From NCBI GenBank assembly GCA_028692885.1, contig JAQUWM010000024.1, positions 1 through 33,672 of the forward strand: a stretch of 33,672 bases of DNA, read 5' to 3'. This DNA comes from Acetobacterium sp. GTDB taxonomy: Bacteria > Bacillota > Clostridia > Eubacteriales > Eubacteriaceae. A model generated the notes under the pieces. The model did no database searches. It was not told the origin of the DNA and was given only the letters and a program-made list of their open reading frames with translations. Positions 1-9,596 of the stretch are shown here, one piece after another (position 1 is the stretch's first letter; each line of letters starts with the position of its first letter). The position numbers were made by a program, and so were the translations under genes.

Positions 1-363
1 GAGCTCAGTCAGATCTTTGGCAGCGCTGAAAACTAATCCATCGACCCATTGAAACTGCCAGTGGGTAACTCGATAGCTGCCCACTTTTGAACGCAAACGG
101 CTGGTAAGTGCCAGACTTTCATTTTCCGCAGAGAGCTTTTTAATAGCCGGAACCAGGCTTGCCAGATCGTTGGGGTGGATAAAGTCAATCAACTTTTTAC
201 CGAGCAGTTCCGGGATCAGGTAGCCCAGTTTGGTTTCCCAAAGCGGATTTGTCTTCATAATAATACCTTGTTCATCAGTGATGCAAAGAAAGTCCAAACT
301 TACTGAGAAAAAGCCGTTTAAAAGTTGTTTGCTTTTTTCATTAAGAGAAAAGATATCATTCAT
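1..363 (-). CDS. PAS-domain signalling protein, N-terminus only (cut by window edge)
   Basis: An open frame runs from an ATG at 361-363 to the left edge without a stop, giving the first 121 residues. A good ribosome binding site (AAAGGGG) lies just upstream. The translation reads as a PAS sensor domain: it begins MNDIFSLNEKSKQLLNGFF, then has a DFLCITDEQGIIMKTNPLWE core, a LGYLIPELLGKKLIDFIHPND segment typical of PAS helix/strand turns, and a final W-F-x-W-V strand. PAS domains sense small ligands, redox or light, and usually sit in front of a histidine kinase, GGDEF/EAL or sigma-54 activator module. That output domain lies outside the window, so the class of protein cannot be named. There is no transmembrane segment in the visible part, so this part is probably cytosolic. 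Confidence 0.8.
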   Translation of the reverse strand, partial: MNDIFSLNEKSKQLLNGFFSVSLDFLCITDEQGIIMKTNPLWETKLGYLIPELLGKKLIDFIHPNDLASLVPAIKKLSAENESLALTSRLRSKVGSYRVTHWQFQWVDGLVFSAAKDLTEL

Positions 364-400
364 GGTGTACCCCTTTCGCAGGTTTGGAAGATCCGGCCGA

Positions 401-1099
401 TCAGATTCCTGAAGACCAGATATTTTTTATTTTTACATTCCGTTCTTTAAATTCAGGAATAATGGTTTTAGTATTTCCGATTTTGTCTTTGAACCGTTTA
501 ATGATTCCAAAATCATCCCGAAAATGCATCGGAATCATGACCTTGGGATGAAAGGTTTCAATAAAATATTGGCCAGCCTTGTAAAAGGAGTCGCCCAGAC
601 GGGGATCAACTGGAATAAAGGCGAATTCCATCGGCAGGTTCTTCATTCGGTTCAGTTCGGCTTTAAAGGCTTTTTCTTCCTGAGCCGAATCCGTATCGGG
701 TTTTTCGTTGGTGTCCCAGTCCCACCAGTTCAGATCGCCAGCGTGGAAAATCCGGTGGGAATTGGTGGCAATATAAAAAGAGAGCCCCTGATCAGTCGAA
801 CCGAAGGTTTTAATATCCATCCCGCCCAGAGACATATGTTGGTAAGGGCCAATGGCGTGGGTTTTGTGGTTAGATGCCTTGGGAATATCGTCACTTAAGA
901 TATAGGTGGGTTGATAAATCCGGTCGGTTGAAAAAATATCGGCGGTGTAGTGGTCGCCGTGGTTATGAGACACAAAGAAAAAATGTGGGATACCCTTACG
1001 CAGGAGACTGGTTGGGATATGGGTGAAGCAATCAAAAATTAGCGTTTTATCCTCCAATTGAATTAAAAAGCCGCTATGATGCAAATGGAAAATTTTCAT
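401..1099 (-). CDS. MBL-fold metal-dependent hydrolase (UlaG/COG2220-like)
   Basis: A 232-residue protein of the metallo-beta-lactamase superfamily. The metal-binding signature is complete: H45-x-H47-x-D49-H50 in SHNHGDHY, H119 and D122 in FHAGDLNWWD, and H192 in IPMHFR. Single-domain members of this group include UlaG-type lactonases and many uncharacterised hydrolases; the substrate cannot be read from the sequence. There is no signal peptide, so it is probably cytosolic. The start is supported by GAGAGG a few bases upstream of the ATG. It lies 37 bases upstream of the PAS gene on the same strand and may be cotranscribed with it. Two TATAAT hexamers read on the minus strand at 1173-1178 and 1185-1190 could be its -10 elements, but I see no convincing -35. 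Confidence 0.8.
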   Translation of the reverse strand: MKIFHLHHSGFLIQLEDKTLIFDCFTHIPTSLLRKGIPHFFFVSHNHGDHYTADIFSTDRIYQPTYILSDDIPKASNHKTHAIGPYQHMSLGGMDIKTFGSTDQGLSFYIATNSHRIFHAGDLNWWDWDTNEKPDTDSAQEEKAFKAELNRMKNLPMEFAFIPVDPRLGDSFYKAGQYFIETFHPKVMIPMHFRDDFGIIKRFKDKIGNTKTIIPEFKERNVKIKNIWSSGI

Positions 1100-1255
1100 A
1101 TAATTACCTCTCGTGGATCGTTTTTTTTAGATCTGATGCGTGGATAAAACTATATTACCCAAATATTATTCAATTATACTTTAAATTATACTATATTCGT
1201 GAAAAACTTAAAAATAAACCGATAAAGCTAAGAAATTATCGCGAAAACAAAAAAA

Positions 1256-1268
1256 TAATCCGAACGTT
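1256..1268 (+). promoter_or_regulatory. PurBox-like operator 1 (degenerate)
   Basis: The core CCGAAC at 1260-1265 lies in an AT-rich context that fits the PurR PurBox consensus AWWWCCGAACWWT at 11 of 13 positions; the first base and the base after the core differ. It is in the opposite orientation to the second box at 1287-1299, with 18 bases between them. This resembles the inverted pair that Bacillus-type PurR binds upstream of pur operons. It lies just upstream of the purL -35. Confidence 0.6.
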
Positions 1269-1278
1269 TTAAATTCTA

Positions 1279-1307
1279 TTGATATTATTGTTCGGAAATA
1301 GTAAAAT
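1279..1307 (+). promoter_or_regulatory. sigma-A promoter of the pur operon
   Basis: TTGATA at 1279-1284 and TAAAAT at 1302-1307 are separated by exactly 17 bases; each hexamer differs from consensus at one position. Transcription should start near 1313-1315, leaving a leader of only about 25 bases before the purL GTG, too short for a riboswitch. The better PurBox falls wholly inside the spacer, so a bound repressor would block RNA polymerase. Confidence 0.75.
1287..1299 (-). promoter_or_regulatory. PurBox operator 2 (full consensus match)
   Basis: On the minus strand this reads ATTTCCGAACAAT, a perfect fit to the Bacillus PurR PurBox AWWWCCGAACWWT. It lies between the -35 and -10 of the purL promoter. 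With box 1 it forms an inverted pair. In the characterised family PurR binds such pairs and PRPP releases it, coupling transcription to purine demand. That PurR acts here is inference from the site alone; no purR gene is in the window. Confidence 0.75.
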
Positions 1308-1337
1308 AAGGCTATCATTAAAAAAGGTGGAAAAATT

Positions 1338-4300
1338 GTGATAAAACGAATTTTTGTAGAAAAAAAAGACAAGTTTGAAGTAGAAGCCAAATCGCTGACA
1401 CAGACATTTCAACGTATTCTAAAGATTCAGAAGCTTGAATCGATGCGTATTTTGTACCGCTACGATGTAGAGGGTGTAGCAGATGGTTTTTTCAACCAGA
1501 TTATTAGCACCATTTTATCTGAACCCAATGTCGATCAGGTATTTGAAGGAAATCTTCAGATTAAAAATAATGAGAAAATCTTCGGGATTTCCTATCTGCC
1601 CGGCCAATATGACCAGCATGGCGATTCTGCGATTCAGTGTATTCAGATCGTGTCTGGGGAACTGGCGCTGGTTAAGGTAGCAAAAATTGTTGTACTCACA
1701 GGAGCATTAACACAAAAAGAAGTTGACAGCATTAAACATTATATGATCAACCCGGTGGATTCTCAGGAAGCTAGCCTGGAACCTTTTGTTACCCTTGCTG
1801 ATGAGGTGCGGGAGCCTGAAGATATCAAACCATTGGATGGTTTTATTGCTCTTGATGCGGAACAACTGGAAGCGTTTCGGGTGGAGAATGGATTCGCCAT
1901 GACTATGGAAGATATCCAGTTTGTGCAAAATTATTTTAATAAAGATGAACAACGAAATCCGACCATTACGGAATTAAAGGTAATTGATACCTATTGGTCG
2001 GATCATTGTCGTCATACGACCTTTTTGACTCAGATTAAGCAAGTACGTTTCCTTGGGGATGATCCTATTTCACAGGCGATGAAGCTGGCCTATACTGACT
2101 ACTGTCAAGCCAGAATGGAACTATACGGTGAAAATAATGAACGACCGATGAGTCTGATGGATCTGGCTGTGATTGGCACTAAAGCCCTAAAGAAACAGGG
2201 ACGGATACCGGATCTGGATGAATCTGAAGAAATCAACGCCTGCAGCATTAAGATGGTCGTCGATCATGATGGTGTTGACGAAGAGTGGCTGCTGATGTTT
2301 AAAAACGAAACCCATAACCACCCCACCGAAATTGAACCCTTTGGGGGTGCCGCCACCTGTTTGGGTGGTGCCATCCGGGATCCTCTTTCGGGACGAAGCT
2401 ACGTTTATCAGGCGATGCGGGTTACTGGTGCCTGGGATCCCCGGGCGGCCATTGAAGACACCCTGCCGGGTAAATTGCCGCAGCGTAAAATTTCCACCGA
2501 AGCCGCCCACGGCTACAGTTCTTATGGAAACCAAATCGGCCTGGCAACTGGTCAGGTAACCGAAGTCTATGATCCTGGATTTTTGGCTAAACGGATGGAA
2601 GTTGGGGCCGTGATTGCAGCGGCGCCGAAAGAAAATGTTATCCGCGAACGCCCCACTCCTGGTGATGTGGTGCTCTTAGTTGGCGGACGAACCGGACGGG
2701 ATGGCTGCGGCGGCGCCACTGGCTCATCCAAGGCGCACACCGAAGAATCGATTCTCGAAAGTGGTGCGGAAGTGCAAAAAGGGAATCCCGTCGAAGAACG
2801 AAAAATCCAACGGTTATTCAGAAGTAAAGAACTGGCCAATTTAATCAAGCGCTGTAATGATTTTGGTGCTGGTGGCGTATCGGTGGCAATTGGCGAACTG
2901 GCGGACAGTCTGGAAATTGATTTGGATAAGGTGCCCAAAAAATATGAAGGATTGGACGGCACTGAGCTGGCAATATCGGAATCTCAGGAACGCATGGCGG
3001 TAGTTGTTGACCCAAAAGATGTGGATACATTTATTGCGATGGGAAACGCTGAAAATCTCGAGATTACCCCGGTTGCCATCGTTACCGATTCCGGCCGTCT
3101 GATCATGAAATGGCGTGGCGCTGAAGTACTCAATATCGCCCGAGCATTTCTGGAAACTAACGGCGCCCCGCAATTTATTGATGTGACGGTTGAATCGCCA
3201 ACTGCAATAAAAAGTGGAATAACAACAACCGATCAAGAACCGAAAAAAGACGAACAAGTCGATTTTATCAATCAGATGACCAAAACCCTAACAGATCTGA
3301 ATGTGGCCAGCCAGCGGGGCATGGTAGAAATGTTTGATGCCACCATCGGTGCTGGTACTGTGGTCATGCCTTATGGCGGGAAAAATGCCTTGTCGCCCAT
3401 GGATGGGATGGTGGCAAAGATCCCGATGATTCATGGTGACACCACCACCTGCAGTATGATGACCTTTGGCTATAATCCGACCATTGCCAAAAGCAGCCCG
3501 TTTTTAGGCGGGATGATGGGCGTTCTGGAATCACTGTCCAAACTGGTTGCGATCGGTGGGGATTATAAAAAAGCCCGACTCAGTTTCCAGGAATATTTTG
3601 AGCGATTGGGTAAAGATGCGGTTAAATGGGGCCGACCTTTTGCTGCTCTTTTAGGTGCCCATCAGGTTCAACTGGCAATGGGAACCCCAGCCATCGGCGG
3701 TAAGGACAGTATGTCCGGTACCTTTGGGGAACTGACTGTTCCACCAACCCTGATTTCCTTTGCGGTGGCGACAGCGCATGTCGATGCGGTCATTACCAGT
3801 GAGCTGAAGTCCACCGAGTCGCTGCTGCAATTATTTACCCTGCCAGTAGATAAAAATGGGATACCGGAATTAACGGCGGTTAAATCCGTTTACGATAGCA
3901 TTATCAAAGCTAATCAGGAAGGTAAGATTTTAAGTGCAAAAGTTACCGGATTGGGTGGCCTGGCGGAAGCCGTAGCAAAAATGGCCTTTGGAAACGGCAT
4001 CGGGGTTACCCTTAATGACCGGATCGATCCCGGATTTTTGTTTGAACCCCTGTTTGGCAGTATTTTAGTCGAAAGTTTTGAAATTCTGGAAGGCTCAATG
4101 CCGATCGGGAAAACAAATGACACCAATAAAATTGTTTATGGTCGTGATGTTATTGACGTCACCGAACTTGCTAAAATATGGGAAGCGCCGCTGCGTTTGG
4201 TATATCCTGAGAAAGCCGAAAGTAGCGGTGATGTAAAAACGCTGAGTTTTACCACCGTGCCGATTGTTTGCACCAAAGAAAAACAGCTAAAACCGCAGGT

Positions 4301-5087
4301 TTTTATCCCAGTATTCCCGGGAACCAACTGTGAATACGACTCGGCTAAAGCCTTTGAAAAGGCCGGAGCAAAACCGGTCACGACTGTTTTTAGAAATCAG
4401 TCGGAACAGGATATAACCGAGTCCATTGATGAAATGGCAACGCAAATCAGATCATCCCAGATAATTATGATTCCGGGAGGATTCAGTGCCGGGGATCAGC
4501 CGAACGGTTCCGGTAAATTTATTGCCTCGGTTTTTAGAAATCCTAAGATGATGGATGCCGTCATGGATCTGCTCAATAATCGCGATGGTCTGGTGCTGGG
4601 AATCTGTAACGGCTTTCAGGCTCTGATCAAGTTGGGACTGGTGCCCAAGGGCGAAATTTGTGAGATCACCGAGGAGATGCCGACCTTAACCTTTAACACC
4701 ATCGGCCGGCATGTGTCCACCATCCCGATGACCCGGATCTGTTCCAATTTGTCACCGTGGCTTGCTAATACCCGTGTGGGCGACATTCACCGTATCCCCA
4801 TGTCTCATGGCGAAGGTCGCTTTGTGGCCAACGACGCGGTGCTGAAAACCCTGATCGAAAATGGCCAGATTGCCACTCAATATGTCAATTTTGACGGCGA
4901 AGCCACCCTTGCTGGTTGCTTTAATCCCAACGGTTCGGTTTATGCCGTCGAAGGGATTACCAGTCCGGATGGACGGGTGCTTGGGAAAATGGGTCATTCC
5001 GAACGAATTGGTAAGAATCTTTATAAGAACATTCCGGGAAATATGGATCAACAGATCTTTAAAGCCGGAGTCAATTATTTTAAATAA
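1338..5087 (+). CDS. purL: phosphoribosylformylglycinamidine synthase, single-chain form
   Basis: FGAM synthase, step 4 of purine synthesis: it converts FGAR, glutamine and ATP to FGAM. At 1249 residues it is the fused form (PurS-like N-terminus, ATP-binding synthase core, C-terminal glutaminase) rather than the split PurS/PurQ/small-PurL of bacilli. Visible motifs: TYWSDHCRHTTF near residue 218, FKNETHNHPTEIEPFGGAA near 325, and a GATase domain from about 995 with nucleophile Cys1090 in LGICNGFQ and His1157/Glu1159 in MSHGEGRF. The start is GTG at 1338, chosen because AAAGGTGG lies 8 bases upstream and no in-frame ATG gives a better site. It is the first gene of the operon, 32 bases before purE, and is controlled by the PurBox promoter. 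Confidence 0.97.
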   Translation: MIKRIFVEKKDKFEVEAKSLTQTFQRILKIQKLESMRILYRYDVEGVADGFFNQIISTILSEPNVDQVFEGNLQIKNNEKIFGISYLPGQYDQHGDSAIQCIQIVSGELALVKVAKIVVLTGALTQKEVDSIKHYMINPVDSQEASLEPFVTLADEVREPEDIKPLDGFIALDAEQLEAFRVENGFAMTMEDIQFVQNYFNKDEQRNPTITELKVIDTYWSDHCRHTTFLTQIKQVRFLGDDPISQAMKLAYTDYCQARMELYGENNERPMSLMDLAVIGTKALKKQGRIPDLDESEEINACSIKMVVDHDGVDEEWLLMFKNETHNHPTEIEPFGGAATCLGGAIRDPLSGRSYVYQAMRVTGAWDPRAAIEDTLPGKLPQRKISTEAAHGYSSYGNQIGLATGQVTEVYDPGFLAKRMEVGAVIAAAPKENVIRERPTPGDVVLLVGGRTGRDGCGGATGSSKAHTEESILESGAEVQKGNPVEERKIQRLFRSKELANLIKRCNDFGAGGVSVAIGELADSLEIDLDKVPKKYEGLDGTELAISESQERMAVVVDPKDVDTFIAMGNAENLEITPVAIVTDSGRLIMKWRGAEVLNIARAFLETNGAPQFIDVTVESPTAIKSGITTTDQEPKKDEQVDFINQMTKTLTDLNVASQRGMVEMFDATIGAGTVVMPYGGKNALSPMDGMVAKIPMIHGDTTTCSMMTFGYNPTIAKSSPFLGGMMGVLESLSKLVAIGGDYKKARLSFQEYFERLGKDAVKWGRPFAALLGAHQVQLAMGTPAIGGKDSMSGTFGELTVPPTLISFAVATAHVDAVITSELKSTESLLQLFTLPVDKNGIPELTAVKSVYDSIIKANQEGKILSAKVTGLGGLAEAVAKMAFGNGIGVTLNDRIDPGFLFEPLFGSILVESFEILEGSMPIGKTNDTNKIVYGRDVIDVTELAKIWEAPLRLVYPEKAESSGDVKTLSFTTVPIVCTKEKQLKPQVFIPVFPGTNCEYDSAKAFEKAGAKPVTTVFRNQSEQDITESIDEMATQIRSSQIIMIPGGFSAGDQPNGSGKFIASVFRNPKMMDAVMDLLNNRDGLVLGICNGFQALIKLGLVPKGEICEITEEMPTLTFNTIGRHVSTIPMTRICSNLSPWLANTRVGDIHRIPMSHGEGRFVANDAVLKTLIENGQIATQYVNFDGEATLAGCFNPNGSVYAVEGITSPDGRVLGKMGHSERIGKNLYKNIPGNMDQQIFKAGVNYFK

Positions 5088-5119
5088 ATAAAAATTTAAA
5101 ATCACAAGGAGAATTAAAA

Positions 5120-5614
5120 ATGAGCACACCAAAAGTTGCTGTTATTATGGGAAGTGATTCGGATTTTGATATCGTCAAAAAATGCTTGATTGCCCTGGAA
5201 AAGTTTGGCATCGAATATGATGTTCAAGTTATTTCGGCTCACCGGAATCCTCATAAAATCTTTGAATATGCCTCTACCGCTGAAGCGCGGGAAATTGAGG
5301 TTTTCATCGCCGCCGCTGGCAAAGCGGCCCACCTGCCAGGGGTCATTGCCGGAATCACACCACTTCCGGTTATCGGCATTCCCATCCAAACTTCTTTCCA
5401 AGGAGGGTTGGATTCGCTTTTATCGATTGTCCAGATGCCATCTGGCGTACCGGTTGCGACTGTTGCGGTCAATGGTGCCGAAAACGCCGGGATTTTAGCC
5501 GCTCAGATGCTGTCAATTAAATACCCGGAGATTCGGGAAAAAATGAAAGCCTTTAAAATTCAGCTCAACGACGAAGTTGTTGCTAAAAACGAAAAAGTTC
5601 AGGAAATATTATAA
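5120..5614 (+). CDS. purE: 5-(carboxyamino)imidazole ribonucleotide mutase / AIR carboxylase
   Basis: A 164-residue PurE that makes 4-carboxy-AIR. It has the phosphate-binding MGSDSDFD motif near the N-terminus, SAHRNP with catalytic His41, and the loop [15 protein letters not shown] where class I enzymes usually read AGGAAHLPG. The downstream [20 protein letters not shown] is typical of the family. SAHR rather than SAHK favours a class I mutase, which would need PurK, yet no purK is present in this operon. AAGGAG lies 8 bases upstream of the ATG. It lies 32 bases after purL and 34 before purC. Class assignment is the only uncertain point. Confidence 0.95.
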   Translation: MSTPKVAVIMGSDSDFDIVKKCLIALEKFGIEYDVQVISAHRNPHKIFEYASTAEAREIEVFIAAAGKAAHLPGVIAGITPLPVIGIPIQTSFQGGLDSLLSIVQMPSGVPVATVAVNGAENAGILAAQMLSIKYPEIREKMKAFKIQLNDEVVAKNEKVQEIL

Positions 5615-5648
5615 ATCACATCATCAATTTAGAACAAAGGAGATTAAG

Positions 5649-6356
5649 ATGGAAAAATTAGAACAGTTGTATGAAGGTAAGGCCAAGAAAGTTTTTAAAA
5701 CCGACAATCCCAACGAATTTATCATTGAATATAAAGATGACGCAACGGCGTTTAACGGTGAGGTAAAAGGCAGCATTGGCGGTAAAGGCATCATCAATAA
5801 TAAAATGACTGGCGTTATCTTCACGATGCTGGAAGAAAAAGGCATCCCCACTCATTTTGTCAAAATTCTCTCAGAAAATGAACAGCTGGTTAAAGCAGTG
5901 ACGATCTTCCCGCTGGAAGTAATCATTCGCAACACCGCTGCGGGCTCTATTTGTAAGCGTCTTGGTCTAGAAGAAGGCTTGAAATTAAAATCGCCAATTT
6001 TTGAATTCTGCTATAAAAACGACGATTTTGGTGATCCAGTAATCAATGACTATCACGCGATCGCTATGGAACTGGCCACGGCTGAAGAAATTGCAGTGAT
6101 TCGGGAGATGACCTTTAAAATCAATGAGATCTTAAAATCATATTTTCTGGAAAAAGGTATTAACCTGGTTGACTTTAAAATTGAGTTCGGCAAAACCAAT
6201 GATGGGCAAATTGTTCTGGCCGATGAAATTTCACCGGATACTTGTCGCTTCTGGGATCTGGAAACCAATGAAAAATTGGACAAAGACCGCTTCCGCAGAA
6301 ACCTTGGCAATATCGAAGAAGCATATCAAGAAATGCTAAAACGGGTTCAGGCTTAA
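5649..6356 (+). CDS. purC: SAICAR synthase
   Basis: Phosphoribosylaminoimidazole-succinocarboxamide synthase, 235 residues, joins aspartate to CAIR with ATP. The N-terminal [10 protein letters not shown] nucleotide-binding loop and the C-terminal [24 protein letters not shown] segment are diagnostic. The frame stays open further upstream to 5577, but that part overlaps purE in another frame and lacks a Shine-Dalgarno. The ATG at 5649 follows AAAGGAG at the right distance and gives the standard family length, so I chose it. Its product is the substrate of PurB, which is not in the window. Confidence 0.96.
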   Translation: MEKLEQLYEGKAKKVFKTDNPNEFIIEYKDDATAFNGEVKGSIGGKGIINNKMTGVIFTMLEEKGIPTHFVKILSENEQLVKAVTIFPLEVIIRNTAAGSICKRLGLEEGLKLKSPIFEFCYKNDDFGDPVINDYHAIAMELATAEEIAVIREMTFKINEILKSYFLEKGINLVDFKIEFGKTNDGQIVLADEISPDTCRFWDLETNEKLDKDRFRRNLGNIEEAYQEMLKRVQA

Positions 6357-6432
6357 AAGCCATTATGACTTATATAAAAAATTAAGGCATCAGGAAAATT
6401 AAAATTTAATACCTGGAGGGTAAAACACATCA

Positions 6433-7821
6433 ATGATAAATGACAAGTTTCGCGATGAATGTGGAATAATGGGGGCTTATCTCAAATCCAGAGAGACGAA
6501 CTGTTCTTCCTATATCTATTATGGTTTATATGCGCTTCAACACCGAGGTCAGGAAAGCGCTGGTATATCGGTTAACAAAGACGGAAAAATTTTGACTCAT
6601 AAAGAGACCGGCCTGGTAAGTGATGCCTTTAAAGGCAACGTATTGAAACAGCTCAAAGGAAACATTGGCATCGGCCATGTTCGTTACTCCACCTCAGGAG
6701 AAGATGGGGTTACTAATGCCCAGCCGTTAACAGTCAACCACAGTGTCGGTCAAATTGCTCTAGCTCACAATGGTAATCTCATCAATGACAGCGCTTTACG
6801 AAACATGCTGGAAGACTCAGGGGTAGTTTTTCAAACCACCATTGATACCGAGGTAATGGTGAATATTCTGGCCAGAGGGTTGCGTCATGGCATGATCGAA
6901 GCGATTCAGCGGATGGTTGAAATTATTAAAGGCGCCTATGCCCTGGTGATTACGGTTGGCGATAAACTGGTGGGCGTTCGTGATCCTTATGGTTTGCGTC
7001 CCCTCTGCATTGGTAAGAAGGATGAAGATTACTTTCTGGCTTCGGAAAGTTGTGCTTTGGATTCGATTGGCGCCGAGCTGGTTCGCGATGTTGAGCCTGG
7101 CGAAATTGTAGTTATTGATGAAAATGGTTTAACCAGCTATGGTCAGAATAACTGGGTTAAAAAGAAAGCCTGTATTTTTGAGTTGATTTATTTTGCCCGT
7201 CCAGATTCCGTGATGGACGAAACTTCGGTTTATGCAGCCCGTCATAAAGCCGGCGAAATTCTTGCTAAAGAGGCACCAGTCGAAGCTGATGTTGTCATTG
7301 GGGTGCCAGATTCTGGAATTGGTGCTGCGATCGGTTATGCCGAGGCATCGGGTATTCCTTATGGGGTCGGTTTAATCAAAAACAAATACATTGGCCGGAC
7401 CTTTATTCAGCCTAATCAGAAGCTGCGAGAAGAAGGGGTGCGAATTAAGCTCAATCCGTTAAAAGAAACCATTAAGGATAAACGGGTTATCATTATTGAC
7501 GACTCAATCGTTCGCGGAACCACTTCGAAACGATTGGTTGAAATTCTTAGACAGGCCGGTGCTAAAGAAGTCCATTTTCGAGTAACCAGTCCGCCGGTAG
7601 CGCATACCTGTCATTTCGGAATTGATACGCCGCGGCGGAAATATTTGATCGGTGCCAAGAAAACCGTGGAAGAAATTAGAGAGCTTTTAGGTGCAGATTC
7701 GCTGGCCTATATTTCACTGGATGGCTTAACGGAATCAGTCGGCGGAAAAACAACCTTCTGCCGAGCTTGCTTTGACGGGGAATACCCGATGGAAGTGCCA
7801 ATTTTAAATGCGAATGACTAA
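6433..7821 (+). CDS. purF: amidophosphoribosyltransferase (iron-sulfur type)
   Basis: The committed step of purine synthesis: PRPP plus glutamine gives phosphoribosylamine. 462 residues. The N-terminus carries a short propeptide ending DE before Cys10, which becomes the N-terminal nucleophile of the glutaminase domain. The PRPP motif VIIIDDSIVRGTTS lies near residue 355. Four cysteines (247, 393, and 443/446 in FCRAC) match the spacing of the 4Fe-4S ligands in the Bacillus subtilis enzyme, so this is the oxygen-labile, self-processed class. Family members are feedback-inhibited by AMP/GMP-type nucleotides. TGGAGGG upstream sits 12 bases from the ATG, slightly far. A 76-base gap separates it from purC, without a visible promoter. 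Confidence 0.97.
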   Translation: MINDKFRDECGIMGAYLKSRETNCSSYIYYGLYALQHRGQESAGISVNKDGKILTHKETGLVSDAFKGNVLKQLKGNIGIGHVRYSTSGEDGVTNAQPLTVNHSVGQIALAHNGNLINDSALRNMLEDSGVVFQTTIDTEVMVNILARGLRHGMIEAIQRMVEIIKGAYALVITVGDKLVGVRDPYGLRPLCIGKKDEDYFLASESCALDSIGAELVRDVEPGEIVVIDENGLTSYGQNNWVKKKACIFELIYFARPDSVMDETSVYAARHKAGEILAKEAPVEADVVIGVPDSGIGAAIGYAEASGIPYGVGLIKNKYIGRTFIQPNQKLREEGVRIKLNPLKETIKDKRVIIIDDSIVRGTTSKRLVEILRQAGAKEVHFRVTSPPVAHTCHFGIDTPRRKYLIGAKKTVEEIRELLGADSLAYISLDGLTESVGGKTTFCRACFDGEYPMEVPILNAND

Positions 7822-7872
7822 TCGCAAAATAAATTCAGGTAGCTGGGAGTAATAAAAATAGATGGAGGAAAC

Positions 7873-8919
7873 ATGTCAGAAAATCAGATAAAAACAGATG
7901 CATATCGACAAGCCGGAGTGGATGTGGAAGCGGGTTACGAATCGGTTAAATTGATGAAAGCCGATGTCAAGCGGACTTTTAACGATCGGGTCCTTTCTCA
8001 TCTGGGCGGATTCGGCGGACTTTTTGAACTGCCAGAAGGTTATCAGAAACCAGTCCTTGTTTCCGGAACCGATGGAGTCGGAACCAAACTGCGGTTGGCT
8101 TTTATGATGGATCGTCACGATACCATCGGTGTCGATTGCGTGGCAATGTGCGTTAACGATATTTTATGTCAAGGCGCTCAACCGATGTTCTTTTTGGACT
8201 ATATTGCCTGTGGTAAAAACTATCCGGAAAAAATCGCTACCATTGTTAAAGGGATTGCTGAAGGTTGTATCCAGGGAAATATGGCCTTAATCGGTGGTGA
8301 AACTGCTGAGATGCCGGATATGTATGGCCTGGATGAGTATGACCTGGCCGGTTTTGCGGTGGGTATCGTTGAAAAAGATGACATTGTCACTGGTGCGGCT
8401 ATTGCTGAAGGTGATGTTCTGGTGGGACTGCCATCCTCCGGGGTTCACAGCAATGGTTTTTCACTGGTGCGAAAGGTTTTATTTAAAGATCTGTCGCTGG
8501 ATGTCAATACCTATGTCGACGATCTGGGAATGACTCTTGGCGAGGCCTTATTAACACCGACCCGAATTTATGTTAAAGCGTTGGCTGATCTGATCAAACC
8601 CTGCAAAATTAAGGGTATGAGCCATATCACCGGCGGCGGTTTCTATGAAAATATTCCCCGGATGATTCCCGACGGACTCTGTGCCAAGGTCGATGCCAGC
8701 GTGATCGAAACCCTGCCGATTTTTAAATTTATTCAGGAAGCGGGAAAAATTCCTGCTGAAAGTATGTATGCCACCTTTAATATGGGGATCGGTCTGGTGG
8801 CAGTTCTGCCAGCCGATCAGATTGAAACCTTTGTATCCGGGTTAACCGCCAAGGGCGAAAAGCCGGTTATTCTTGGTGTCATTGTTAAAGGAGAGGAAAA
8901 AATCGACTTATGTCTGTAA
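7873..8919 (+). CDS. purM: phosphoribosylformylglycinamidine cyclo-ligase (AIR synthetase)
   Basis: 348 residues; closes FGAM to AIR using ATP. The N-terminal nucleotide-binding segment contains [14 protein letters not shown]; then come the [19 protein letters not shown] block and [11 protein letters not shown], all hallmarks of the PurM fold it shares with PurL. A strong GGAGG precedes the ATG. The end overlaps the start of purN by 10 bases, which implies translational coupling with the next step but one of the pathway. Confidence 0.97.
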   Translation: MSENQIKTDAYRQAGVDVEAGYESVKLMKADVKRTFNDRVLSHLGGFGGLFELPEGYQKPVLVSGTDGVGTKLRLAFMMDRHDTIGVDCVAMCVNDILCQGAQPMFFLDYIACGKNYPEKIATIVKGIAEGCIQGNMALIGGETAEMPDMYGLDEYDLAGFAVGIVEKDDIVTGAAIAEGDVLVGLPSSGVHSNGFSLVRKVLFKDLSLDVNTYVDDLGMTLGEALLTPTRIYVKALADLIKPCKIKGMSHITGGGFYENIPRMIPDGLCAKVDASVIETLPIFKFIQEAGKIPAESMYATFNMGIGLVAVLPADQIETFVSGLTAKGEKPVILGVIVKGEEKIDLCL

Positions 8920-9548
8920 AAGCTTTAAAAAAAATCGGGGTGCTGGTTTCCGGCGGTGGGACAAATTTTCAGTCCCTGATTGATACCATTCATCACAAAT
9001 ATGGCGAAATTGCGGTAGTGATTTCCAACAACCGCCAGGCCTTTGGTTTGGAACGGGGAAGAACAGCGGGGATTCCAGCTGTAGCCATCAATCCCAAAGG
9101 CTATCCCACCAATGAAGCCTTTGATGAAAAAATTGTCGAGATTTTAAGCGGCTATGATGTTGATCTGGTCGTTCTGGCCGGCTATATGAAAATCATCACC
9201 CCTGGCTTTGTGGAAGCTTACCCCAATGCTATTATCAACATTCACCCAGCCTTGATTCCATCTTTCTGCGGAGCTGGGTTTTATGGGATCCGTGTCCATC
9301 AGGCGGTCATTGATTATGGCGTGAAGGTCACCGGGGCAACGGTTCACTTTGTTAATGAGGTGGCCGATGGCGGCCCGGTGATCTTTCAGGAAACCGCCAT
9401 GGTTGCGGATGATGATACCCCGGAATCGATCCAGCAGAAAGTCCTTAAAATTGAACACGAGCTTTTACCAAAGGCGGTGAAGGCTTTTTGTCTTGACCAA
9501 TTGGTGGTGGAAGGTCGGCTGGTTAAAAAACGAAACGAGTCGAATTAA
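8910..9548 (+). CDS. purN: phosphoribosylglycinamide formyltransferase (folate-dependent)
   Basis: 212 residues; transfers a formyl group from 10-formyl-THF to GAR. The N-terminal [15 protein letters not shown] phosphate loop and [11 protein letters not shown] with catalytic Asn110 and His112 are clear; Asp153 in VADGGPVIF completes the triad. The ATG lies inside the end of purM and uses the purM GGAGAGG stretch as its ribosome binding site. In an acetogen the formyl donor is also a Wood-Ljungdahl intermediate, so this gene draws on the main carbon route. Confidence 0.96.
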   Translation: MSVKALKKIGVLVSGGGTNFQSLIDTIHHKYGEIAVVISNNRQAFGLERGRTAGIPAVAINPKGYPTNEAFDEKIVEILSGYDVDLVVLAGYMKIITPGFVEAYPNAIINIHPALIPSFCGAGFYGIRVHQAVIDYGVKVTGATVHFVNEVADGGPVIFQETAMVADDDTPESIQQKVLKIEHELLPKAVKAFCLDQLVVEGRLVKKRNESN

Positions 9549-9596
9549 ATAGTCGATTGAATCAAAAAAGCGGAGAACTTATTATAAAAATAGTAA

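Noticed and set aside
2187-2534. Long antisense frames inside purL (also 2567-2962 and 2841-3257)
   Set aside because: They lie wholly within purL, lack ribosome binding sites and known motifs, and reflect the codon pattern of purL.
5577-5648. N-terminal extension of purC to 5577
   Set aside because: It overlaps purE out of frame and has no Shine-Dalgarno; the ATG at 5649 gives the family start.
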